Source: Clostridium sp.
GTDB lineage: Bacteria > Bacillota > Clostridia > Clostridiales > Clostridiaceae
Assembly (NCBI GenBank): GCA_015058405.1
Contig: SVCL01000070.1
Location: forward strand, 1 to 64,000
Direction: 5' to 3'
Length of the DNA: 64,000 nt
Positions 26,484 to 35,159 of this stretch are shown here, piece by piece; within the stretch, counting starts at the first letter, position 1; each line of letters begins with the position of its first letter. The translations under genes and the position numbers were made by a program. Under the pieces are notes generated by a model. That model made no database searches. It was not told where the DNA came from and was given only the letters and a program-made list of their open reading frames with translations.

Positions 26484-28415
26484 TTATCTTTCTTTATTAG
26501 CTATTTCAGTTAATAGTCTAGCTTCAAATTCAACTAAATCAATGCTTCCTTCGTCGCCGTTCTTTCTACTTCTTACTGATACAGTATTATTAGCAGCTTC
26601 TTGTTCACCAACAACTAGGATATAAGGGCTTCTTTCTAATCTAGCTTCTCTTATTTTGTAACCAATCTTTTCGGCTCTGTAGTCAGCTTCGACTCTAACA
26701 CCTTGATCTTTGAATCTCTTAACAATTGATTCTGTATAATCATTGTACTTATCTGAGATTGGAAGAACCTTAACTTGAACTGGAGCAAGCCATGTTGGGA
26801 AAGCACCAGCATACTTTTCTATAAGCATAGCTAAAGTTCTTTCATAACATCCGATTGATGATCTGTGAATGATGTATGGACGTTTCTTTTCTCCGTTCTT
26901 ATCAATGTAGCTCATATCAAATCTTTCAGCTAGAGCAAAGTCTATTTGAACTGTTATGATTGTATCTTCTTTTCCGTGAACGTTCTTGAATTGAATATCA
27001 AGTTTTGGTCCGTAGAATGCAGCTTCATCATCAGCTTCAACGTAATCTATTTCTAAGTGGTCTAAGATATTTCTCATTATATCTTGAGTTCTATTCCAAG
27101 CTTCTGGATCATTGATATATTTTTCAGTGTTATTTGGATCCCATTTAGAGAATCTGTAGCTTATATCATCAGCAATTCCTAAAGTTTCCATGATATATTT
27201 AATTAATTCAACTACTCCCTTGAACTCATCTTCCAGTTGTTCTGGTGTAACTATAAGGTGACCGTCTGCTAGAGTAAATTGTCTAACTCTTATAAGTCCG
27301 TGCATTTCACCAGAGTTTTCGTTTCTGAATAGAGTAGAAGTTTCAGAATATCTTACAGGAAGATCTCTATAACTATGTTGTTCTGCATTGTATATTGTGT
27401 ATTGGAATGGACAAGTCATAGGTCTTAAAGCGAAAACTTCATCATCCTTTTCTTCATCTCCAAGTACAAACATACCATCTTTATAGTGATCCCAGTGTCC
27501 TGAAATCTTATAAAGATCGCTCTTAGCCATATAAGGAGTTTTAGTTAATACATAACCTCTTCTTTCTTCTTCGTCTTCAACCCATCTTTGAAGTGTTTGT
27601 ATTATTTTAGCTCCCTTAGGCATTAATAGAGGAAGACCTTGACCTACAGCTTCATCAGTTGTAAATAATTTTAATTCTCTTCCTAATTTGTTGTGATCTC
27701 TCTTTTTAGCTTCTTCTAAAGCTTCTAAATGAGCATCTAAGTCAGCTTTCTTTAAGAATGCAGTACCATAGATTCTTGAAAGCATTTTATTCTTTTCGCT
27801 TCCTCTCCAGTAAGCACCTGCACTTCTTATAAGTTTTATAGCTTTAACATTTTTAATTGACATTAAGTGAGGACCAGCACAAAGGTCTGTAAAGTCACCC
27901 ATCTTATAGAATGAAATTATTTCATCTTCTGGTAGATCATTTATTAATTCAACCTTATAAGGTTCATCTTTCATTAATTCAAGAGCTTCATTTCTTGGAA
28001 GTTCAAATCTTTCTATTGAAGGATTTTCTTTTATTATCTTTTTCATTTCAGCTTCTAATTTTTCTAAGTCTTCAGCAGAGAATGCGTTATCTCTATCGAA
28101 GTCATAGTAGAAACCAGTTTCTATTGAAGGTCCAATAGCTAATTTTGTTTCAGGGAATAATCTCTTAACAGCATAAGCTAATACGTGAGATATACTATGT
28201 CTTACAGCATCTTTTCCTTCTTGAGAATCAAATGTACATATACTAAGTTCAACATCTTCATTTATAGTTTCACGAAGATCAACTACCTTACCATTTACAA
28301 TACCACAGCAAGCATTTCTTGCTAAACCTTCACTAATTCCTTTGGCTACGTCTAAAACTGAAACACCAGCTTCAAATTCTTTAACAGAGCCATCTTTTAA
28401 AGTTACTTTAATCAT
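26484..28415 (-). CDS. thrS: Threonyl-tRNA synthetase
   Basis: A 643-residue class II threonyl-tRNA synthetase: N-terminal TGS domain (residues 1-60), the editing domain with the HSISHVLAYAVKRLFP start near residue 70, catalytic core (MTCPFQYTIY and RVRQFTLADGH near the middle, IHRSSIGCYERTLAMLIE late) and the anticodon-binding domain from about residue 530. ATG 28415 is chosen over an in-frame ATG 18 bp upstream because GAGAGGAG precedes it at proper spacing. Expression is controlled by a T-box leader directly upstream. Confidence 0.96.
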   Translation of the reverse strand: MIKVTLKDGSVKEFEAGVSVLDVAKGISEGLARNACCGIVNGKVVDLRETINEDVELSICTFDSQEGKDAVRHSISHVLAYAVKRLFPETKLAIGPSIETGFYYDFDRDNAFSAEDLEKLEAEMKKIIKENPSIERFELPRNEALELMKDEPYKVELINDLPEDEIISFYKMGDFTDLCAGPHLMSIKNVKAIKLIRSAGAYWRGSEKNKMLSRIYGTAFLKKADLDAHLEALEEAKKRDHNKLGRELKLFTTDEAVGQGLPLLMPKGAKIIQTLQRWVEDEEERRGYVLTKTPYMAKSDLYKISGHWDHYKDGMFVLGDEEKDDEVFALRPMTCPFQYTIYNAEQHSYRDLPVRYSETSTLFRNENSGEMHGLIRVRQFTLADGHLIVTPEQLEDEFKGVVELIKYIMETLGIADDISYRFSKWDPNNTEKYINDPEAWNRTQDIMRNILDHLEIDYVEADDEAAFYGPKLDIQFKNVHGKEDTIITVQIDFALAERFDMSYIDKNGEKKRPYIIHRSSIGCYERTLAMLIEKYAGAFPTWLAPVQVKVLPISDKYNDYTESIVKRFKDQGVRVEADYRAEKIGYKIREARLERSPYILVVGEQEAANNTVSVRSRKNGDEGSIDLVEFEARLLTEIANKER

Positions 28416-28460
28416 AAAAAAAACTCCTCTCATATATATAAAAATTAAAATTTACAGAAT

Positions 28461-28700
28461 AAAAAAACTTCGCTCTCTAAAAATAGAGACGAAGTAATAT
28501 CCGTGGTTCCACTCTAATTACCTAAGACATAAAAAATCTAAGGTCACTTTAAATAAATTATCGTAACGTGATAATGACGGACTTTATTAGAGTCACTCAG
28601 AGGTGGTCTTCAGTTAAGTTCATTTAAAGATACTCTCAGCAAATGTATCTTTTCTCTGAAAATGAAGTATTAACTTACTCTTCTCTTCAACGTTTTATAT
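28461..28700 (-). promoter_or_regulatory. T-box leader of thrS (Thr specifier ACC)
   Basis: The conserved T-box TGGAACCACGG is at 28502-28513 on the minus strand, followed by a terminator (28461-28495) of 12-bp stem plus seven T. Stem I lies at about 28595-28700 with AGTA-type and GCTGAGAG loop motifs. The specifier segment reads GAAG-ACC-ACCTCTGAG, which aligns with the asn leader at 40017 and gives ACC, a threonine codon. Uncharged tRNA-Thr would favour readthrough. Confidence 0.92.
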
Positions 28701-28714
28701 TATTCAACAAAATA

Positions 28715-28743
28715 ATTATAATTTTTTTAAATATATATGTCAA
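28715..28743 (-). promoter_or_regulatory. thrS sigma-A promoter
   Basis: On the minus strand TTGACA (28738-28743), exactly 17 bp, TATAAT (28715-28720): a consensus match for vegetative sigma factor. Confidence 0.85.
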
Positions 28744-28750
28744 TGTATAT

Positions 28751-29920
28751 TTAAGAAAGTTTTCTAGTTCCGTTAGAGATAGAAACAACATAAAAGTTGG
28801 GTTCGTATCCTATTATTTTTTTGTACTTTTTAGTTACCTCAGAAATAAAATTAGGAATACAATCTTCTTTTACTAAATTAACGGTGCACCCTCCAAATCC
28901 AGCACCTGTCATACGTGCACCTATAACCCCTTTAGTCTCCCAGGCAAGTGAAACAAGAGTATCTAATTCTAATCCTGTTACTTCATAATCATCCCGTAAT
29001 GAAATATGAGACTCATTCATAAGTTTTCCAAATAAGGCTAAATCATTATTTTCAAGGGCTTTTACAGCTTGTAATGTTCTTTGGTTTTCATAGACTGCAT
29101 GCTTTGCTCTTTTTATTTTTGTTTCATCTGGGATATTGAATTTTAATTTTTCAAATTCTTCACAAGTAAAATCAGCAAGGGTAGTAATGTTTGAAACTTT
29201 TTGTAAGTATTCCAATGCACATTCACATTCAGCTCTACGCTCATTATATTTAGAATCAGCTAAACCACGTTTTTTATTGGTATTACCGATAACTAATTTA
29301 TAATTTTTCATATTTATTTTGCTGTAGCAGTATTTTAAAGTATTACAATCAAGAAGAATAGCATTATCCTTTTTTCCCATACCTATAGCAAATTGATCCA
29401 TTATTCCACAGTTAACACCTATAAATTTATTTTCAGCTTCTTGGCACAATTTAACCATAGTAATCATATCAGTATCAAAGTTAAAATAATCTTTTAGTAT
29501 TACAGCCATAAGTAACTCTATAGAAGCAGAAGAGGAGAGCCCAGAGCCATTAGGAATATTTCCGTATATAAAAATATTAAATCCATGCAATGATTTAAAA
29601 CAATAATTTTCAAAGGTTTTAATAACTCCTTTAGGATAGTTTGTTCAATTATGATTTTTATTATAAGTCATATTATCAAGATTGAAAGAGATTGTTCCGA
29701 GTTCCTTAAAATTTAATGAATTAAAAACTACATTATTATCATCTCTTTTAGAAACAATAGCATAAGTTCCTATGGAAAGAGCACAAGGGAAGACGTTACC
29801 TCCGTTATAATCTGTATGTTCACCAATTAAATTAACTCTTCCTGGTGAGAAGTATATATTTTCAGCATTTGCATTGAAAGTCTTAAAAAAAATATCTTTA
29901 AAAGTATCTGTATTAAACAT
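28751..29920 (-). pseudogene. galK: Galactokinase with one in-frame nonsense codon
   Basis: A full-length galactokinase frame (about 389 codons) broken only by TGA at 29645-29647. The context reads N-H-N-stop-T-N-Y-P-K-G, where family members have Trp (HxWTNYPKG), so a single TGG to TGA change explains it. All GHMP signatures remain: [45 protein letters not shown]. GalK phosphorylates galactose in the Leloir pathway; no galT or galE is in the window. Either a very recent inactivation or a sequencing error. The 279-residue downstream part alone lacks the substrate loop. Confidence 0.9.
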
Positions 29921-30012
29921 ATATTATGACTTCCTAAGTATATATATTTTTATAGTAAACAATCACCAAAAACAAGTAAAGATAAAAAAATAAAAAAAGT
30001 AATAAAAAAGTC

Positions 30013-30041
30013 TTGATTTTTATAGAAACATGCTATACAAT
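30013..30041 (+). promoter_or_regulatory. tRNA-Gly promoter
   Basis: TTGATT (30013-30018), 17 bp, TACAAT (30036-30041), about 20 bp before the tRNA. Confidence 0.65.
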
Positions 30042-30061
30042 AATTCTTGTAGCAGGGATGT

Positions 30062-30135
30062 GCGGGTATCGTATATCGGTAATACTCCAGCCTTCCAAGC
30101 TGGAAAGGTGGGTTCGATTCCCACTACCCGCTCCA
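30062..30135 (+). tRNA. tRNA-Gly (anticodon TCC)
   Basis: 74 nt. Acceptor arms GCGGGTA and TACCCGC pair fully. The anticodon stem CCAGC/GCTGG holds loop CTTCCAA, giving TCC. The T loop is GTGGG-TTCGATT-CCCAC, and CCA is encoded at 30133-30135. A terminator follows directly. Confidence 0.97.
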
Positions 30136-30138
30136 TTT

Positions 30139-30170
30139 AAAGTATCTAGTTTATAGATACTTTTTTTATT
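30139..30170 (+). terminator. tRNA-Gly terminator
   Basis: AAAGTATCTA / TAGATACTTT stem with 5-nt loop and T-tract. Confidence 0.85.
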
Positions 30171-30196
30171 TGCCTAAAATTAAAAAACAAAAATAA

Positions 30197-30241
30197 AAGC
30201 TCTCAAGTTAACTTTTAAGTTTACTATGAGAGCTTACTTTT
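30197..30241 (-). terminator. Terminator-like hairpin after the HNH gene
   Basis: AAGCTCTCA / TGAGAGCTT stem with a 21-nt AT-rich loop between tRNA-Gly and the HNH gene end; A/T runs on both sides. Probably serves the minus-strand gene. Confidence 0.5.
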
Positions 30242-30289
30242 GTATTACTTTAATAAAAAAACATCCAAAAATAATGAAAGAAGATCTTT

Positions 30290-30691
30290 TTAAATACTTT
30301 GAGATAATTGCTCAAGTCTTATATTATCTAATGTTTCTTCATTGTAGAAGGTATTTCCCATTAAAGTAAATATTATATCATCCCGTTTATATCCTTCCTT
30401 ATAAAGTTTAATATTTTTTGTTATTCTTTTTAATGTGTTTGAAGGTATTTTGAGTATTCTTCTAATTTCTTTTGCTGTATAGTAATCCTTTGGAAGTAGG
30501 GAATATAGTTTATTTTGCAACTCTATTTTATATTGAATATCAACTACTAAGGATTTATGAGGACCATACTTTCCTCTATGGTGTTTAGGGCACAGATATT
30601 TATAGTTGATTTTAATATCGAAGCCACCTTCACTTCTATGAACTATATGGTGAATATCAGCTTTTTGGTTGCAAATCTCACAAAAAAACAA
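30290..30691 (-). CDS. Small HNH-endonuclease-like protein
   Basis: A 133-residue protein with an N-terminal HNH fold: C4-x2-C7 zinc pair, then HHIVHRSEGG, Asn in KINYKYLCPKHH, and the second zinc pair C-x2-HH. The C-terminal half has a helix-turn-helix-like stretch (YTAKEIRRILKIPSNTLKRI) that may bind DNA. Translation starts at TTG 30691, seven or eight bases after AAGGAGG; no ATG is available. Such stand-alone proteins are common in clostridia with unknown roles. No phage or restriction genes surround it. Confidence 0.75.
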   Translation of the reverse strand: MFFCEICNQKADIHHIVHRSEGGFDIKINYKYLCPKHHRGKYGPHKSLVVDIQYKIELQNKLYSLLPKDYYTAKEIRRILKIPSNTLKRITKNIKLYKEGYKRDDIIFTLMGNTFYNEETLDNIRLEQLSQSI

Positions 30692-30929
30692 TAATAAACC
30701 TCCTTAAATTCTATATTATATATTATACGAAAAAAATAATTTGAATTCAAATTTTTGTAAGAGAAAAAGCTGGTAGAATTTTTGGAATAATATGATTAAT
30801 TTGTTATTTCACATTGAAAAGGTATATTTCAAGAAGTATAATAATAGTATATACTAAATAATGTAAGTAGTAACATTAAATAGTCTATAATATTTATTAT
30901 ATTACATATGGAAAGAATGGTGATAAGAG

Positions 30930-31604
30930 GTGAGACAAAACTATAACTATTTCAAGTATTGGGAGAATATTATAAACGAGAATAAAACAATTAGGGGACA
31001 TATGTTTATGAAAGAGCCACCTAAAGAAAAATCACTATATGTTCATACACTTATTTTTACTAAGAATAGTGGGATAGAAAATATATATGCATATTTTCCT
31101 GATGTAAAGGTTTTACTAGGGTACATACAGTATTCATTCTTACAAGAAGCTTTTTATAAATGGATTCATGGTAAAAAGAGAATGATAACTAAAATTCCAT
31201 ATCAATCAGTTGAAGATATAGTTGATGAGGGGTTAAAAGTAGGTTTAATTACCGATGAAATAGCTAAGGTTATGTTAAGTAACTATAATAAGATTAAGAA
31301 GATGTGGGAGCTGCCAAAGGATAGGATATTAATAGAGTTGATGAAGTTTACTAGAGAATTTAATAAGAGTTGGTTTGGAAATAATAAAGAATTTTTATAT
31401 ATGAAGATTTTTAAAACACCAATAGAACTTGGCAATTTTGTAGTTGAATCAACTATGATAACAGGAGACGAGAATTACTTTGAAAATAAAGTTGGGGTAA
31501 CTATAGAAGAGTGGGTTGAAATATGCAAAAATTCTATTAAAGATAAAAAAATAGGTAATGCCTTTAAAAAGATAGTACAAAAAAATTTAACAGAAATCTT
31601 ATAG
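30930..31604 (+). CDS. Unknown cytoplasmic protein
   Basis: A 224-residue soluble, Lys-rich protein with no signal peptide or membrane helix. Features include RGHMFMKEPPKEKS near the N-terminus, aromatic-rich segments (YAYFPDVKVLLGYIQYSF) and a mostly helical pattern. I recognise no family. The only in-frame start near the 5' end is GTG 30930, which overlaps an AGAGG motif and has only a weak alternative site upstream, so the start is uncertain. It is monocistronic with a strong terminator. Confidence 0.6.
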   Translation: MRQNYNYFKYWENIINENKTIRGHMFMKEPPKEKSLYVHTLIFTKNSGIENIYAYFPDVKVLLGYIQYSFLQEAFYKWIHGKKRMITKIPYQSVEDIVDEGLKVGLITDEIAKVMLSNYNKIKKMWELPKDRILIELMKFTREFNKSWFGNNKEFLYMKIFKTPIELGNFVVESTMITGDENYFENKVGVTIEEWVEICKNSIKDKKIGNAFKKIVQKNLTEIL

Positions 31605-31606
31605 AT

Positions 31607-31650
31607 AAACACACCTTAACAAGAATACGAGTTAAGGTGTGTTTTGTTTG
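31607..31650 (+). terminator. Terminator between convergent genes
   Basis: Perfect 14-bp stem AAACACACCTTAAC / GTTAAGGTGTGTTT with TTGTTTG tail; may serve both the unknown gene and ispF. Confidence 0.85.
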
Positions 31651-31666
31651 ACTATTAAAGAATTTA

Positions 31667-32137
31667 TTATTTTGTTAATAGGCATATGCTTTGAGAAGAT
31701 ATTCCTAAACCTTCCCCTGTAAAACCTAAACCTTCTTCAGTAGTAGCTTTTATATTTACTTGATCTACTGATATATTAAGAGTTGCTGCTATGTTTTCTC
31801 TCATAGTATTAATATAAGGAGCCATTTTAGGTTTTTGAGCAATAATTGTGGCATCTATATTTCCTATTATATAACCATTGTTATATATAAGCTTTTTTAC
31901 TTCTTTTAATAATTCTAAACTAGATATACCTTTGAATTTATTATCATTATCAGGAAAATGTTTGCCAATATCACCAAGAGCAGCAGCTCCTAATAAAGAA
32001 TCCATAATAGCGTGTAATAAAACATCGGCATCTGAATGTCCAAGTAAACCTAATTCATAAGGGATAGTAACTCCCCCAAGGATAAGTTTTCTGTTTTCTA
32101 CTAATTTGTGAACATCATATCCCATTCCAATTCTCAT
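31667..32137 (-). CDS. ispF: 2-C-methyl-D-erythritol 2,4-cyclodiphosphate synthase
   Basis: A 156-residue MECDP synthase of the non-mevalonate isoprenoid pathway. The zinc-binding motif GMGYDVH (Asp8, His10) is at the N-terminus, followed by [26 protein letters not shown] with the third zinc His, and [14 protein letters not shown] near the C-terminus. Length is typical. It is not fused to IspD, and no other pathway gene is near. Confidence 0.95.
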   Translation of the reverse strand: MRIGMGYDVHKLVENRKLILGGVTIPYELGLLGHSDADVLLHAIMDSLLGAAALGDIGKHFPDNDNKFKGISSLELLKEVKKLIYNNGYIIGNIDATIIAQKPKMAPYINTMRENIAATLNISVDQVNIKATTEEGLGFTGEGLGISSQSICLLTK

Positions 32138-32501
32138 ATAATCACCTCAGAGTTTTTTTTTATTCTAACATATTTTATTAGAATTATTGAACTTTTTTTA
32201 TTTTTTGGGGTGATTTATATTCTGTATTTATGAAAAAAATATCAATTATTTTTTCGTATAATGAAAAAAATGAATTTGTTAGATAATATATCACATGAGA
32301 AGTTTTTTTGTGTCTAAATTTAAAATCAACATAAATTACTTTTTTGTGCATTATAAATTCCTTTCAAAATTAATGTGTATATATATAATATATTTAATTT
32401 TCTTTTAAGGTATACAAAACTCAACAATGTTTTCTGTGATATAATACGTATATATAATTTAAAGGTATAAAAAATTTATATATTATTGAAAGGATGGAAT
32501 T
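32138..32501. other. Gene-free AT-rich gap
   Basis: 364 bases with no supportable reading frame between divergent ispF and the sigma/anti-sigma gene. A TATAAT at about 32442 is a likely -10 for the downstream gene, with no clear -35. I looked for the missing N-terminal half of a SigI sigma factor here and found none. Confidence 0.5.
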
Positions 32502-33539
32502 TTGGTGGGGGTATTTAAGAAAAATAAATATATATTTTCTACTGCATCAGTAATGGTAGAAGTAGGAGACGAAATAAACAAAACAAGAGAACAACAAATA
32601 GCCCTTATGTTAGAGGAATTATACTCTTATGGAGTGTTTTTGAAAGATTTGTTAGGTCATAGACCAAGTTATATAAATAGAAATACTATTTTGAATGTAG
32701 CCTATTATATTATAGAAGACTTAGAGTTATATGATTATATAAGAGAAAATAGAATATTGCCTTTTAATAAGTTAGCAAGGATGACAAGACTATCAAGAAG
32801 CTTCTTAGAAAACTGGCAAGATTATATATTAGCCTATTTATTTATACTATCTAACCCTAATTATAAATATATTCAAGAATATATTAATGTTGAAATTGCT
32901 GAAGATAGTACATCTATAGTACCTTTTAAAGAAAAGGAGAATGATAACATATATAGAGGGATTGTTATTAGGGTAGAAAAGAAGTCAGTTATAATTATAA
33001 CTAGCTCTGGAGAATTTTTAAGAATAAAGAAAGAGGGATATGTACAAGTTGGAAGTAGTGTTCATGGGCCAATAAAGAAGAGTCTTAAAGATTATAAATT
33101 TCACATAGCTATAGGATTTGCTATTTTATTACTTTTTACATATGTAGCATATAAGGATTACAATAACGCTAAAAGTACAATAATTTTATCAGGTACGTCT
33201 CAAGTTAAATTGGAGATAAATAGAGGAAATAAGGTTATATATGAACATGTAGCTAGTGAAAAGGCACAAAAGTTAATAGACTCTGTGCAACCGTTAGATA
33301 AGGATATTGATATTGTTATAAGGGATTGCATAGAATATGCAAAAGATAATGAAATGATACCTAAGGATGGACTTGTGATAACTATATCTGGAAAAGCATT
33401 AGGATATGGTGTTCTGGAAGAAACAGGTGAATATGTTGTAGATAACCAAATTAAAGTTAAGGTGAATAATGCAGGTAATGTTCATAATCTTTATGAAAGT
33501 GTAAATATAAATCGTAAAGAGAAAGAAGCGGGAAAATAG
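32502..33539 (+). CDS. SigI C-terminal domain fused to RsgI-type membrane anti-sigma factor
   Basis: A 345-residue protein of unusual build. Residues about 18-130 resemble the C-terminal domain of SigI-type sigma factors (VEVGDEI, LYSYGVFLKDLLGHRP, then the recognition-helix region LARMTRLSRSFLEN). Residues about 148-190 match an RsgI N-terminal anti-sigma domain (YRGIVIRVEKKSVIIITSSG). One membrane helix follows (about 200-218) and then an external domain of about 125 residues. The sigma region 2 needed for core polymerase and -10 recognition is absent. In the usual case sigI and rsgI are separate genes. It may act as an anti-sigma factor with a built-in target mimic, or as a membrane-bound DNA-binding regulator (inference). 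Start TTG 32502 or GTG 32505 behind AAAGGATGG. Confidence 0.75.
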   Translation: MVGVFKKNKYIFSTASVMVEVGDEINKTREQQIALMLEELYSYGVFLKDLLGHRPSYINRNTILNVAYYIIEDLELYDYIRENRILPFNKLARMTRLSRSFLENWQDYILAYLFILSNPNYKYIQEYINVEIAEDSTSIVPFKEKENDNIYRGIVIRVEKKSVIIITSSGEFLRIKKEGYVQVGSSVHGPIKKSLKDYKFHIAIGFAILLLFTYVAYKDYNNAKSTIILSGTSQVKLEINRGNKVIYEHVASEKAQKLIDSVQPLDKDIDIVIRDCIEYAKDNEMIPKDGLVITISGKALGYGVLEETGEYVVDNQIKVKVNNAGNVHNLYESVNINRKEKEAGK

Positions 33540-33596
33540 ATATTTGTATATGGATAAAGTGGAAATATATAAAGGGATATTATAGCATTAATAATG

Positions 33597-33702
33597 TTAT
33601 GATGTAAAAAGATAAAATAAATTAGCTTTATATAGACTATTTGATTTTAGAATAATTTCTATATTTTGAATGGTATATTACGCTAATTATTTTATCTTTT
33701 TT
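33597..33702. repeat. Bidirectional terminator-like repeat, copy B
   Basis: Near-identical to the element at 3962-4078 over its first 55 and last 23 bases, with a diverged middle. The ends pair (GATAAAATAAATTAG with CTAATTATTTTATC) and it again lies between convergent genes. Confidence 0.7.
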
Positions 33703-33716
33703 AATATTTAACTACA

Positions 33717-34625
33717 TTATTTTTTTGTGTTAAGAAGCCTATCTTTAAAGGTTTCTAGTGAATATTCTGAGCTTACATAAATCCTGTCTAGTGCTACTTT
33801 ATTGTCAGTTCTATTAGCTAAGCCTTTATTTGTAGTAAAGGCAACAGAATAACCAGCATCAGTAGCAGCCTTTAATGTATCGTTATTAAAATCTCCAAAA
33901 GGAAAAGCTATAGAAAGTACTTCTTTGTTAGTTACCTTTTCGATAGTAGCTTTTGAATCCTTTAATTCTTTTAGTTGTTCTTCGTAAGATAAAGTGTTTA
34001 AATGAACATGATTTACAGTATGGCTTTCTATATCTATTCCGTATTTCACCATGTCTTTTAATTGATCGCTAGACATATAGTAACCACCATCTATACCAGA
34101 TGATATAACAAATATAGTTGCTTTCATATCTAATTCTTTTAAGATTGGAAAAGCATGAACATAATTGTCTGCATACCCATCATCAAAAGTTATAAGAATA
34201 CTTTTTTTAGGGATTTCTTTATTATTCACAATATAATCATTAAGTTCGGACATAGTTAAAGTGGTATATCCTAGTTCTTTAACTAGACTAAGTTGCTTTT
34301 TTAAGTTTTCTGGAGATATTGTAACTTCATTTCTTGTTGTTACTTCTGAATCAGGAAGAACTGAATGATAGTATAGTACTGGTATACCTATATCTTCTTT
34401 TGTCATTTCTAATCCTTCAAATCTATTTTTAGATGATTTGTTTTCATCTTTTTGTTCTGTGGTGTTTGTATCGTCTTTTTCTTGGGTAGTAACATTTGAA
34501 TCATTTGTAGAAACATTTGTATCATTATTTTTTTGTGAGTTTGAGTATGTCATAAATAATGCTACAGATATTCCTGATAGGATAATAAGTGTTAGTATAA
34601 TACCTAAAATTTTTTTATTATTCAT
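33717..34625 (-). CDS. Membrane-anchored polysaccharide deacetylase (CE4)
   Basis: A 302-residue extracellular enzyme anchored by an N-terminal helix (residues 7-26), with a Ser/Thr/Asn/Asp-rich linker (about 28-70) and a CE4 domain. Catalytic motif 1 is TFDDGYADN and motif 2, with the metal His pair, is SHTVNHVH. The family removes N-acetyl groups from peptidoglycan or another amino-sugar polymer. The AAGGAGG site fixes ATG 34625. It is monocistronic. Confidence 0.9.
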   Translation of the reverse strand: MNNKKILGIILTLIILSGISVALFMTYSNSQKNNDTNVSTNDSNVTTQEKDDTNTTEQKDENKSSKNRFEGLEMTKEDIGIPVLYYHSVLPDSEVTTRNEVTISPENLKKQLSLVKELGYTTLTMSELNDYIVNNKEIPKKSILITFDDGYADNYVHAFPILKELDMKATIFVISSGIDGGYYMSSDQLKDMVKYGIDIESHTVNHVHLNTLSYEEQLKELKDSKATIEKVTNKEVLSIAFPFGDFNNDTLKAATDAGYSVAFTTNKGLANRTDNKVALDRIYVSSEYSLETFKDRLLNTKK

Positions 34626-34719
34626 TATATCCCTCCTTGGAAATCGCTTTATAGTGAAATATTAGCACAATATTATACGCAAAACAAATGAGTTATTACT
34701 TAAAGTAAAAAAATGGAAG

Positions 34720-35033
34720 TTATCCACATAGTCCACACGGGGGTGTGGATAACTTGTTAAAAACCTGTTGATTTCTTTGTGGATAATGTGTTGATAATTA
34801 TGAGGAGATATGTATTATTATATATTAAGATGTTGATAACTGTAGAGGATATGATAAAAAAATGTATATAGATGACTAGAACACTTACTTTTTGGTTAGT
34901 GGCTAAAAAAAAAAATTATCCACAGGGTATGTTGCTAATAAACATAAATAAGTTTATAAAGTTATAAAAACTGTGGATAAATAATAAAAAGGTATTGGAA
35001 TATCAACAAAATCCACAACTATATTGTGGATAA
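34720..35033. other. Cluster of six perfect DnaA boxes
   Basis: Perfect TTATCCACA on the plus strand at 34720-34728 and 34916-34924. On the minus strand it occurs at 34744-34752, 34778-34786, 34972-34980 and 35025-35033. One-mismatch boxes (TGTTGATAA) lie at 34789-34797 and 34831-34839. An AT-rich stretch follows to about 35095. The flanking genes (deacetylase, gatB) are not origin genes. It fits a DnaA-box cluster of the kind that tunes replication initiation in Bacillus, or possibly an accessory origin. It also fills the 530-base gap between genes. Confidence 0.8.
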
Positions 35034-35096
35034 TTAAGAAAAATTGATATGTTATATATAAATAATAATTTTAATAATGAATTAATAATTAAGAAA

Positions 35097-35148
35097 AGAG
35101 AATTCTAGATAAATATATAATAATAATATTATTATCTAAAATTCTCTT
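35097..35148 (-). terminator. gatB operon terminator
   Basis: GAGAATTTTAGATAA / TTATCTAGAATTCTC stem on the minus strand followed by TTTTCTT, just after the gatB stop. Confidence 0.75.
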
Positions 35149-35159
35149 GTTTTAAGTTA

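Noticed and set aside
29645..29647. UGA recoded as Trp or selenocysteine in galK
   Set aside because: The family residue is Trp, other genes here use TGG for Trp, and no SECIS-like structure is seen. A nonsense mutation or sequence error is simpler.
34720..35095. Main chromosomal origin oriC
   Set aside because: Six DnaA boxes and an AT-rich stretch fit, but dnaA, dnaN, rnpA and rpmH are absent and the flanks are gat genes. Kept as a DnaA-box cluster.
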